Shown piece by piece: positions 1 to 11,035 of a stretch of 64,000 nt of DNA. The translations under genes and the position numbers were made by a program. How positions within the stretch are numbered: the first letter of the stretch is position 1; each line of letters starts with the position of its first letter. Location of the stretch: positions 40,052,394 to 40,116,393 of the forward strand of contig CM070638.1 of NCBI GenBank assembly GCA_036346255.1, given 5' to 3'. This DNA comes from Ampelocalamus luodianensis (Eukaryota; Streptophyta; Magnoliopsida; Poales; Poaceae). The notes below the pieces were generated by a model. It saw nothing but the letters and a program-made list of their open reading frames with translations, searched no databases and was not told the DNA's origin.

Positions 1-1736
1 CCTCCATTTTCGTTTTGGACCTACCCCTATAGTTGTACGTGTAGAACTTTATTGTCAAACTACCGCAGCAGTACTTATTTACAAAAAAAAAAAAACAAAT
101 GGAAAAATCAAAGTAAGTGTATCAACGCACCATATAGCTGATCTTACAAAATTTTCATAACAAGAATACTTTCTTAAGCATTGCAACACTGGTTCTTCAA
201 TATAGGGTTTGTATCGTCACAGGCATGGTAGCACTAGTCCTCAACACAACTTGGCATACCAGAGATCGACTGAGCCTAGCTAGCCTGAGGTCTGTAGTAC
301 CTAAAAATAAAGTTTTCAAATTTAGTCGGAGTTCACCCATACCTTGAGCATGCATTTAGAACTTGCCTAGGCTGATTGACAGTGGGGCCTATTTGCAACC
401 CATCCTGAAAGCGGAAATGCTTATTGGTTGTCTAACAACAATTGAGTGGCCAAAATACTATGATGCATCATTTTTGTATGACAAATTTTGCATAGCATTG
501 GATCCCAGAGATGTGTCTTGCTGCTTAATTATCCGATGATTATGGAACCCACACAATGTTCTAGAGGGGAAAGCCCGCACATTATTGGGGACACCGTGCA
601 TAGTCATCTTTCCAAGCAAGCATTAAAAGGGGTGATCGAGAGCAATACCCTCCTACACGAAGTGCCATATTCCAAGACATAATCATCCACAAAGTTGTGC
701 TCTCCGCCAGTTCACAAGGCTTTGATTGACAAAAGGGGTGGCTTTTGGTGGTTTGGTCACATGATGTTCTATCAGTCACTGCCTGCACCAACGCTCAGTC
801 GACGGTGGAGTTCGCTCTGATCATCTTGTTGCTCTGCCTAATCACGCTCTTCACTCTCCAGACATACGAGGGCCCACCAAATTAACCTGCCATCTAACCA
901 CGGTTTGCCAGCATCGTTCCATGAGTCCAGGCTCCATATGTAGCTGGCGAGTCAATTACTTTGTCAATCTACAAGATCATCGTGTCCATTATTGCATTGT
1001 TCCGAAAGAACTTTTTAACTTAAATTCAAAATTTCTTTGATTTGGCCAGGTTCCAAAAACTAACTGTTAGCTAGTTGCCATCTGTTAACAAGATTTCTGA
1101 TGGGCAGGGGAACATGCAAACCAGCCGCTTTTTGCAGTAGTTGCAGCTTTTTAAAATGAAGATAAAACTAATTAGTTATTCAAGGTTCAGGAGTCAAATT
1201 TGTGCAAAACCAGAAGCAAGTAAACTGGACACTTTCCAGAATTCTTTTGGGAATAAATTTGTGCAATCCGTCGACATTGGATGAAACACGCATGTGGGGT
1301 TAGAGGAAACTTTTGGGGATTTAGGTTCCATTCAAGTATATCAGAACTGGTTGCCACTTGTTTGTTTCAGATCTAGATCGTCTTTAAGATAAGTGATGCA
1401 AGTAGCCGCTTCTGCAAGATGAGTGAGTGAGCTTGTACTTTGTTGGGATCAATGGGATTTCATGACCAAACAAACGGAATTCTAAGACAAAACATCAACT
1501 AATGATCAGATCAAATGGTTTTAGCCGCATGCCACCACATGGTTTGTGCTTCAAAAAAAATACCAAAAATCAATTTCTGACAAACATTTGTCACACACAT
1601 ATGCAGTGAATGATAATTTTTCCTGTAGCACAAATTATATGGTGACATGTGGCTAAAAAAAATCCTTAGATCTCATCCATAACATATAACTTGAAGTCTT
1701 GAAGAAAGTATAGCGTCAGATATTGTTAAACTCTTA
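1..1736. other. Intergenic DNA, nothing recognised
   Basis: No ORF with a recognisable domain, no RNA gene and no LTR terminus was found on either strand. Short open stretches (at most about 70 codons) overlap in opposite frames and look like chance. The sequence is AT-leaning with one A-run near 88-100. It could be decayed repeat or host intergenic DNA. Confidence 0.5.
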
Positions 1737-2090
1737 GCAAAGTTTCATTTGGGTCCTTGTATTTGAAAATTAATTTGGCAGTTCCGTAAGATTACAACTT
1801 GTATAACTTAGGCCATTTCAGCTTTTTTTAAAAAAAATTATCTAAAAAAGCTGATGTGCCATTGAGACAGAGGTGCGAAACTGATGTGATCATTTAGATG
1901 GATGGTCTAGGGCTATGTTGCAATATGGGGGTTATTTGACAATTCACACCAGTCTTATGTCTTATCATTCAACTCAAACATCAATACTTTCAGCTAATAA
2001 AAAAGCTAAATGACCACGGAGAGACAGTTTGCAAGTTTGGGGACTTGCTAAGTAAAATTTTAAGTTTAGAGACCTAAGTAGCATATTGCA
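1737..2090. repeat. Candidate fold-back (MITE-like) element
   Basis: Two imperfect inverted arms face each other. The left arm, about 1737-1828, runs into CATTTCAGCTTTTTT. The right arm, about 1998-2090, starts AAAAAAGCTAAATGACC and, reverse-complemented, follows the left arm with interruptions. The inner ends agree best and the outer ends are ragged. No target-site duplication could be fixed, so superfamily and exact ends are uncertain. Confidence 0.35.
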
Positions 2091-3714
2091 ACAAATTTAG
2101 CGACCTTTGGTGGAATTTTTACTATGTAAAATACGGAGATCTATATGTTAGTATGTGTTACAAAATTTGTCCCTCTAGTCAAAAAAGAATGTCGCTTTTC
2201 ATCAGTGCCTTTTGTGTACTTATTTATGAAACCTTGTGAGCTTTGACAATTAATTGCATTAGAAGTATTTTTGTATCAGCGCATAACAGCATATTAGTGC
2301 CCAGGGCAGCAGAGATCTGCCCTGTAGTACGCTCCTCTCAAAAAACGCCTCACAAGTCTAGTTTATATGAAAAACTAGACCAAAAGCTCTTAAAACTTAT
2401 CTAACAAACCACTATATAAACGCTCAGAGGACACAAGTCCATAGCAGGCATGCACTTAAGTTTAGATATTCCCACATACACATTTGTCCATCGGAAGAAA
2501 GCCGTAATCTGGTGCCTCACGAAACATGAATGAAGTAACGCTTCTAAGAAAGAGAAAACTGCACATATTGCTATACTTTTGGGGTGTTCGGAGACCAAAG
2601 GATAACCTCCGGTAGTGAGTAGTGACCAAAGCAATATGTTGTTACCACAAGTGCTCATGGTCGGCAACAATCTATTGTTTCCCAACAACTTTCCCTTCTC
2701 CCTTTAAATCATCTTCTATTTTCTGGCTGGCTGAGTGGAGATGACTGTACCTCCTAGTAGACTCTGATGCCCTAGTGAGATGAAAAAATTGTACAAGGAA
2801 AGAAGTTAAAAAATAAGTTTTGGAAAGAAAAACTCAGATTGTGGTTAGAGCTATGCTACGATGCCACATAGCATACCATGGGCAAAGGTAAGAGCCCCAC
2901 AACTTGGGTTCATCTTTATCCAATTGGTGCACTAGAGACAACGAATGCATCTCTTTGAGCCTAACACACTTAGGGGAAATGTTGTTTAACTGAAGCCTCT
3001 CTTTTGTATCTCTTTTTGCTGATTATTACAGGCGTACATGTTGGTGGGTGTAGCTGGTTTCTTGTACGCATAGATGATTCCACAATAGTCGACCAGTGAC
3101 ATAATTAGCACCACTTACTATATCGTCTAGATTTCCTTTTTGTATCTCTTTGGTGCTAAAATTGCTAAAGCTATTGTTGTTGGGGCTGGTTAGTTGTATG
3201 ATTAGGACAGCATAAACACTGCACCAGAAACAATAAGCAGCTAAGAAATTTGATTGAGAAGTATAACTATGAACATGCACAACAGCTTCTACAACTGTAC
3301 TAACTAAAATTCAAGTTATTTCTACTAGGATGGCATCTAAGATTAATATTCTATTGTGTTATGGCACGTTTGCATTTCCGTGCAACAATCTGATCTATAC
3401 ATGCTTCTTTTCATGATCTTTTATACATACTAGATGCTGGATGCGTATGCATGATGATCTTGACACAAAGCATAAAGACATCCCTCCAACCCCAAGAGGC
3501 AAATATCCCATCCTTAATGCTTGGATTCTTCTCAAGGTGCTAAGATGGGCTTCGCATTTTAATTAAAACCCATCAACAACTAAATCCTTGAGATGATTGT
3601 GATAAAATTACTTTATGTAAAAAAATCCATTTCCATCTCATTCCAACTGGGTAGAGTAGAGGAAGTTGGGAAAGTCTTTGAAACTGCATAAGACAATATA
3701 TTAGTACCACAGTT
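2091..3714. other. Intergenic DNA, nothing recognised
   Basis: AT-rich sequence without a supportable gene, LTR end or RNA gene. The longest open frames (84-95 codons) have no recognisable motif and no conserved context. Confidence 0.5.
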
Positions 3715-3722
3715 GTTCCGAT

Positions 3723-4119
3723 CAAGGATCAAAATTCCAGCGGTTACGTTACCGGAAAACCCGGTGGAGACCGGTTTTCAAATATAAATTTCAATTTATG
3801 ATTGCATAATGCACTTTCTAAGTTGGTTTAGCCTTTTTTTGCTAGATTACCTATTGTATCAGCTAAATATGCTTGAATTATTGTACTCCCAAGTCCCAAC
3901 ATTTTTTAGACAATGTTACTTCATTAAACACTTCAAATTCAATTTTTCTTGGTTTTCCTTGGTTTTTCCAGTTTTGGATGGTAACCGGTTTTAAAAAATC
4001 CTCAATTCAAATTTCACTTTTCGAATTTCGGCCGTTTTTTCGGTTTTTCCGGTAATTGGCCGGTTACCGTTACCACCCGCCGGCCGGGTTTTCCACCGGT
4101 TCCGAGATTTCAATCCTTG
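3723..4119. mobile_element. hAT-like MITE, 397 bp, non-coding
   Basis: The element is bounded by a perfect 8-bp direct repeat, GTTCCGAT, at 3715-3722 and 4120-4127. Its left end reads CAAGGATCAAAATTCC and its right end, reverse-complemented, reads CAAGGATTGAAATCTCGG, giving a terminal inverted repeat starting CAAGGAT. Subterminal regions are rich in CCGG and ACCGGTTTT blocks in inverted orientation. An 8-bp duplication with a short TIR starting CA is the known signature of the hAT superfamily. There is no transposase, so movement would have depended on a helper. The superfamily call is inference; the boundaries are read directly. Confidence 0.82.
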
Positions 4120-4127
4120 GTTCCGAT

Positions 4128-4743
4128 ATATCTTTCAAATGCAATTAGTAATTTCTTAGTATGTGGATCACAATGGATAAGTTCAATGGAAAATAAGGCC
4201 ATTGACATGTTCTAACCCACTGTACCCTACTACAATTATTCTTTCAAATGTCCTGCGGATCACTTAAAACTCACTTTATCATGACGACATTACTTATGTT
4301 CTAAAACAGTTTTCAGTATGCTCGTAGGTGTGGTCAGAAAGAGTACAGGCAGGATCAAGCATTTGCATCTAGGGGACAAGGCAAAACAAGGACAAGCACA
4401 AGCTATCTTAAGCTTGGAGTTAAACAAAGTAACAAGCCAAAGTGATGGAACTTAACATTAACATGCTGGTAGTGGTCTTGGTCTTGAGAATATTCCAAGG
4501 TGTGATTATGTCTTGAGACTAACCTAAAATTGCTTTTGAAATTGAGCACATCCATTTCTTTTTTGCCATCAGATCCAAGTGCAGTTTTGCTGTCCTTTCT
4601 CTCTTGCATTGATAACCTAAGCTAGCATGCATCACGGCAGGGAAGAATTTTGTTCATCACCACCATCCATGGATGCTTTTAGTCGCTTCCTAGCTTAGCA
4701 GAGTTCCAGTTTCCTCTCTGATATTGTCATCCAACAAAGAGTG
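4128..4743. other. Intergenic DNA; source of a 24-bp filler repeat
   Basis: No gene recognised. Positions 4616-4639 contain a 24-bp stretch (begins CCTAAGCTAGCATGC, ends ATCACGGCA) that recurs exactly at 5471-5494 inside the neighbouring LTR fragment. Confidence 0.6.
4616..4639 (+). repeat. 24-bp direct repeat, copy 1
   Basis: Exact match to 5471-5494. This copy lies outside the LTR fragment, about 100 bp before its end. Confidence 0.9.
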
Positions 4744-7060
4744 TGTGAGGACCCGGTTTATTCGGCTTGTAATGCTTAGTCTTCTCTTGACCCTAACATC
4801 ACAAATCAAATAAATCAAGCCTCGAGATATGTATACTTTCCAGAAATACAGTATACACATCTCGTTACAAAATCATGTATCAATTCCATTCATTCACATA
4901 GAACTGAAGCACAGCAACAAATCAAAAGACATACATAATATAAAGTTATTACAAAATAGGGGCCGACCGGCCAAATGTCATACAGATATCTAAGTAAACA
5001 ACGAAAGCAAAAGGGCCATAAGATGGCGATAAATAAAAGTCAATTAGTGTGCCTTTAACCCACAAGGTAACCAACCGGACCGCCAAGTTAGTCGTCCCAA
5101 ACACCACCACAGTACAACTCACAAAAGTGAGGCCCTTGGGGCTCACCTTCTTCCTCTGCAACAAATAACATTAAGCAAAGCAAATGAGTACAATAATGTA
5201 CTACATAAGGCGGCGTGTGGATATGAGACCTATCCATATGCTACATGCAAGCTTATTTGAGTGGAGTTTGTATGTTTCATTTCAGCACAAAGCAAACTTT
5301 ATTTGCAATAATGTAGTCTGATTAAAAGCAAGTTTACAATCTGTTTTATTGTTTAAATAACAGCAAGAACAACATAATAACAATAGATAGATGACAACAA
5401 CATCTTGGAAGTGACTAACCCAATAGTCACTACAACAATAGCATGAATTACCCATTCATACCACCCATGTCCTAAGCTAGCATGCATCACGGCATCATAA
5501 TTAAATTGTTTGGCAAAATTTTTTAAAAAGGTGGCACAGCTGAAATTTTTATAGGCACCTCATAAGATGAACAACCCAATTGGATTCATCTCATTTGGAG
5601 CTAAGAGGTATTTTTATGAATTTTTAAAGACAAGAAAATGAGCAAAAATTAAATGCATAAGTAATCTTTTTGGAACAGTAAGTTGGATTCACTCCAAAAC
5701 AAGTGACAGAGAAATAGTTATGCATTTTACAAGTTTTAATGAATTTTAGACCACCTTTTAGGTTAAAACAAGTTAACGCAGTTTATACCATTTTCTGCTA
5801 CAGAACAGAGCCAAAATTCATTCTCAATTTAAAGTTCATTTCATTACAAAGCTAACACAATTTGAATCCCACAAAAGGAGTTAATATGAAATAGTTATGC
5901 ACCTTTGAAATCTAGAACACTTAAATACTTTAAAAATTGGAGCTCTCGGGGTGGTTTAACTGATCTGATGAAAATGAGGAGGTCGGAACCGTTGATGTTG
6001 AATCCAACGGCTCCGGAGCATAGGAGCACAGCGCACCAGCGCGGCGCGCAAGGGAGATCCTGACCGTTAGCTCTAAAGGAGGAGTGCAGGGCGGTCAAGA
6101 TCTACGGAGGAGGTCTTGGATGGCCAAGATCTAGATAGGAGTGGTCTGTCAAGATCGATCGGAAAGAGGTCACGCGGCTAAGATTCTGAGAGAGGTCCTA
6201 TGGGTGAGAATCTCACCACCATCTGAGCGGTCCAGATACGTGTAGAGGAGGTCTTGCGGTCTTCTTCACAAAGGACCAAAGGTGATCTTTGCAAAGAGGA
6301 CCTCATGGAGGTCTTGGCGGTTAACGTTGCGTACAAGAAGATCTGCGCGGCTCGAGCTAAACCACGAGCTCATTAACAGCTAAGCCCTTGTAGCCAAAAT
6401 CGACAACGACACCGACAACGCGCTTTGTTCAGCGGCTCGTCGCGGCGACGCTTCCTAGCTCAATAAAGCTCAGAGAGCAAGGAATAGAGGAATAGAGCTG
6501 CTTCTGATGGGGAAGAAGGGGGTGCTCACGGCCAGCAAGAACAAATCCTCAAAATTGAGCTGCTCTGTGAAAGCAAACAATTAAGTTAGGGTTTTGCTCC
6601 GAGCCGAAGGGATTAGGCAACGAGCTCGGACAACACCCATTCTACCTACAATTCGGTCCATGGCTCGAGCGGGACAACGGGAGGATGGCTTGCGGAGGAG
6701 GCGACTAAAAGGGCTAAAGCACTACAGCATTAATTGGTGGCGGCAAAGAGGCATTTCCTCTCCCTGATAGGAAGGAGGCGGCGGCCCGCGTCCGATTGCA
6801 TCATGGCTCATCGAGTTGGCACAGCAGTGGCTCGTGCGATGATGATGGCACACATTGAGCCAGTGCACTAGGTGGTTGGGTCATGGCTCGAGCCTGTAAC
6901 TAACCCATTAGTTTGAATTTTCGAGTTTGGAAGAATTTTTAGCAAACTAGGTCAAAAATTCTGAAATTTCTTAAGTTACCCTGGATCTACCTTGTATAAA
7001 TTTTCAGAGATGTAAAATAGATGCTTATACCCATCTTTTAATAGCATGGTTGCTTCAGTA
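4744..7060 (-). repeat. Degraded minus-strand gypsy LTR fragment
   Basis: The plus-strand start TGTGAGGACCC equals the terminus of element E's LTR at 47091. Downstream order also follows E: a GGCCGACCGGCC segment, a 'CAACCAACCGGAC' segment, then AT-rich blocks and a GC-rich part with repeated GAGGTC motifs (about 6100-6310). It is much diverged from E, shorter, and lacks a clean right terminus (expected GATGTTACA), so the right edge is approximate. No target duplication was found. It is probably an old relative of the E family with internal deletions, one marked by the 24-bp filler at 5471. Confidence 0.6.
5471..5494 (+). repeat. 24-bp direct repeat, copy 2 (probable filler)
   Basis: Exact copy of 4616-4639 placed where the LTR fragment appears to have lost sequence relative to element E's LTR. 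Confidence 0.85.
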
Positions 7061-7694
7061 GAAAGATACCATCGATTACTATACTAACTATATTCTAGCA
7101 ACAATATTATTAGATTGTAGCAACTCAGACACACCATACATAGTACACTTGCTGAATAACGTGGATGATTTTTCGAGAACAATGAATAAGGTTGATGTAA
7201 AGTAGATATTTCATACCCAAGTACAACACAGTATTCTCAATCAGTAATTACAAGATGTTGATGTTATGTGCAAGTGTTCGGAGACATGTACACAACACAT
7301 GCAAGCTCTTGCAAAATGTGATAATGAATTTGTTTCCTAGTTTAATAGTTTGGTTTACCTTATGTTCCCTACTTTTCGAGCAAAACCTATCATGTTAGTA
7401 CATTGAAGAGACTGTCATGGATGGTGTGCATCTTATGTCGATAGGACGCACTTTGAGTGATCAAGTTTTCGCTGTATTCCAGGGCCTGTTTGCATATCCT
7501 CGCATCCATGGTGGAATTGACTAAATTTCTGTGGAAATTTAGCCCAAGAAGTAAGACTCAAATCCTCCTCATATTGACCATTTGGACAGAGTAGCTAGCT
7601 AGCTAGGATTGGTATCTTAAACCTCCCATACCAAGAGAATTGAAAAAACATATACATAATCATGTTATTTTTGTGATTCTCTTGAGTTAGTTGT
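7061..7694. other. Intergenic DNA, left flank of element A
   Basis: No gene recognised. A GGGCCTGTTTG motif at 7492-7502 resembles Tourist MITE ends, but no partner terminus was found. Confidence 0.5.
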
Positions 7695-9846
7695 TGTAAT
7701 TATCCCGAATCGTATTAGGAGGATTAAATGAAGCAGAGAGGGAATTAAAATAATTAAATAGGGTTTTTCGCAAAAAATAGAAAACCTGGGTCATAGGCTT
7801 CGGCCCACGGCATCTTGGCCCAAGGTGGGCTGCCACCATAAAGGGGGCAAGGCAGGGGGGTGGTGGTTTGGCACACCTCAACCCTTGTCGCGCCTACTCC
7901 TCCCTGTCTTGGCGCCGCCCCCTTCTTCCCTGCAGTGCGCCGCCCCTGCCCCTTCCTCTAGGCACCGCTACCCCCTCCCTTGTTGCTGGCCATAGGAGGG
8001 AACAAGGAGAGAAGGACAATAGGGTTTGGTCAACAAGAAGAAAGGAAGGATGGAAGGAGAAGAAGAAAAAGAGAGGATTTTTGTGGGGTTTCCGTGATCC
8101 ACCGTGATCTTCAAGGGTAATGTCTGTTAATTCCTAGGATTTGCTATGATTTAATCGCTATCAAGATCGTAGATCGTTTTGCTTAGGGAAAGTTTATTTT
8201 TAGCTTGCCCTAGTTCGTCGAGGTTAGATCGCAGAACCTTGCAGGGGCGACTCAAGGTATTTACACTCGGATTTATAGATTGGTCCAATTAGAGAAAAGT
8301 TAGATAATCTCATTATCTTTCTAGTAAGGTCTGGATCATTAGAATTGGAGTAGCAAGCGAAAAGTTACTACCCTAGTTAGGTTCTTGTCCATAATTTGGA
8401 TGTAGCTAGCAGATATTGTGAAGATGAGTCGGTTTATTGTAGTAAACGGTAGAATTAAAATTTGGTGATAACTTGAATAAGTTAGGAAATTGTGTAGTTT
8501 CTAGAACTAGTATTGTTCATATATTTTTCAAGTTTTATAATTAAAAATATAAAATTATAAAGCTGACTGTCTTGACAGATTTTGGGATGGTCTTCAAGAA
8601 GCGAAACGGGGAAGAAAAGGGTAGAACCTCATCATAACTTGAAAGTTGTTAGTTTTTTCTTGAGGACTTTAGAAAGTCTTAGTTTGCTGGATTTGGGGTT
8701 CAGATGTGAAAGTAGAGGATTTTTATTACTAGAACAACATGTATGTCGATCGGTAGAATCAAGTTATTTGGATCGTTTTTGCATAATCATGCTAGGGTGA
8801 ATTATGTGATGTTTTGGTACCGTGTTTGACATGTTTTTGAATGTGTGGCAATTCATTGTCCAGGGAGTGTTGCCTCAAGCGCCATGACGCCTTTGCATCA
8901 TCCGGCTCCCAGAAGCTAAAGAGGCAAGTGCTTAGTATAATGGTAAACAATGGGTGGTTGCCATTATCATGTTGGTTTATTTGCCATGGGATTTATTTAT
9001 ATTGTGTGAAGTTAAATATTTTCCATGGTAATATTGATGAAAAGAGTTATATTGTGATATTGATGCAACTACCATGGGGATGACATGGTGAGAATAGTAA
9101 TATTTAATGAATTATTGCATCATTCACTTGCATAAGGGCCAGGATAGTGAGTACTACCATGTTTATGGCTAATTTGGCGTGCCCCATGTTAAAATCCTGC
9201 AGAGGTAAAGATCCCACCCTCAAGAAGGTGGGGGAGAAAAGTGTGTCACCGACGGGTGAACACTTCACTATATCGGTATCAGCTGAAAGAGGTGTATCGT
9301 AGCATTTGCACACATGAGAATTATATTGTTGAGAATGAGAATGATGAGATTTTGATAATACATCGATTGTTAATGAGCTTGTGTTTTTACCTTTGTATCT
9401 AGTGCTTGCTGAGTCGTGGACTCACCATTGTTTATTATGTTGTTTTAAGTTGCCGTTGACGACATCTCGCATGGGGATGGTTAGCACACATGGACAATCG
9501 CACTTTCTTCAATCAAATGAATTAATTGGCCATATGAATGTTTATTTTGATGTGATGAATAATTTCTTCTAGGACTTCATAATTATTGATTAGGCTTAGG
9601 TGATAGTTATAAGTTGATTATTCATTCATGGACTTGTTTATCCTCTATTCGCTTCCCTATTCAGTATTACTATCTATTGTGTTGATCATTAAGCAGTTCG
9701 AATGTCTTTATTATTTCATATGTTGTCCCATGGACAGGATTTTATTCGTTATGTGCTTGCTAGAATTTAATGTAATATGTGATTTAAATTGGTAGTTAAG
9801 GTAATTTAGTGGTATTCCGGGATCAGTATTAGGTCAAGGTGTTACA
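7695..9846 (+). repeat. Element A 5' LTR
   Basis: Starts TGTAATTATCCCGAATC and ends AAGGTGTTACA; 2152 bp. A GC-rich leader-like block lies at about 7795-8050, followed by AT-rich sequence. It pairs with 14547-16695 along the full length. Short open frames in the GC-rich block are not conserved in frame between the two LTRs and are not called genes. Confidence 0.92.
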
Positions 9847-9848
9847 GT

Positions 9849-9860
9849 TGGTATCAGAGC
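9849..9860 (+). other. Primer-binding site, initiator-Met tRNA
   Basis: TGGTATCAGAGC starts two bases after the 5' LTR, the usual place and sequence for priming minus-strand synthesis from tRNA-iMet in plant gypsy and copia elements. Confidence 0.93.
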
Positions 9861-10558
9861 AACTTTAAGTCTGTGGAGGATAGATTAACAACCTAAGTGA
9901 ACCTAATTTGCTAAAATTTGCTTTAGGACTAGTAAAATTAACTAAAATCTGCTAATAGTTAATTAACTTGAAATTTGACATACTGGTGCATAGTAGGATG
10001 GGGATAGGTAAAGCATTGCAATTGCGTTTCGTTGTGTCGTATTGATGATTCGTGCTTTTATAGTGGTTCCTTGAGTTGATTATATATTTATTTTGTGTGA
10101 TGGTAGTCGATGTCGAGAGGTAGAGACTGTGGTTGTGGCTATGGGTATGGTCAGGTTATACCACCGTTTGTGGTATGATAATAGTGAAGTGTTTACGTTG
10201 GATAACTTAGTTACAGATGTTGATGATGAGTTTCTTTGGAAAGGTTGTTGTCTTCTTTGAGTTTGCATTGATATTCTTGTTACAGTTGTGGTTAATGAAT
10301 TTTATTTGGCTAGTGGCTACAATGCAATTGATGGATTTCCATTGGTTTTATTTGTTTCTTAAAGCAATTATTGTTTTTCCGACTGTTGAGTTGTTTTATT
10401 GCTTGTGAATGTTGTTAATTTGCATGATTGGGCTTTTCATGAGAGTTCTTTATTTTTATTGGAAAACATGACTAGTATGTTTCGCCTGATATTTTGAATA
10501 ACAAAATTAATCATTTGCATGTTCTTTATCACGTTGAAGCAATGATCTTACGTAGTTC

Positions 10559-11035
10559 TGTTATGGTACAATACAAGCGAAAGTAATGTAGCGCGGGTGT
10601 ACTGTAGCACCGCGGGTACTGTAGCAGCACGGGTATTAGGCAGGTTTGCTATTTAGGAATCTATTTTTTAGGTGTTTGGTAGTATCTATTAGTTAGACAA
10701 GTTATTATTAGATTGGATTGTTAGAGATAATTTTTCTTATAGATTATTTCTTAGGGGTCAAGTCGGGTCGTCCCTATAAAAAAGGTAGCATGTATCCATT
10801 ATCAATCAAGCAAAGAAATAAACAAAGTTAGTCCCTAACCGGTTGGCTAAAGATCAGAGCCTCCTTGTTCGTCAGGAAGAGCCCCACCGAGCTTGGAGGG
10901 CGATCCCTCGCCTCCCTGGCTAATCAGGCCTCAGAGCCTCGCTACCTCGATAGGGAAGAGCCCTGCCGGTGGTTAGATGAGGGCGAGCACCCTACCTTCG
11001 GTCTTCGGACCCGTACCCCAACAGTTACCACAACA
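10559..11035 (+). mobile_element. Copia-like solo LTR, 477 bp
   Basis: Begins TGTTATGG and ends CACAACA, with inverted ends TGTT/AACA. It is flanked by an exact 5-bp duplication AGTTC at 10554-10558 and 11036-11040. It carries a TATA box (10775-10783) and a GC-rich R/U5-like 3' half. No internal region is present, so it is either a solo LTR left by LTR-LTR recombination or a short terminal-repeat element. Copia assignment rests on length and style only. Confidence 0.8.
10775..10783 (+). promoter_or_regulatory. TATA box of the copia-like solo LTR
   Basis: TATAAAAAA about 215 bp into the LTR, followed by an A-rich stretch where an LTR transcript would begin. Activity is unknown. Confidence 0.55.

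Noticed and set aside
488..791. Opposed short open frames at the left edge
   Set aside because: Antiparallel overlapping frames without domain or homology that I recognise; likely chance or a decayed gene I cannot identify.
7492..7502. GGGCCTGTTTG, like a Tourist MITE end
   Set aside because: No inverted partner and no TAA/TTA duplication nearby.
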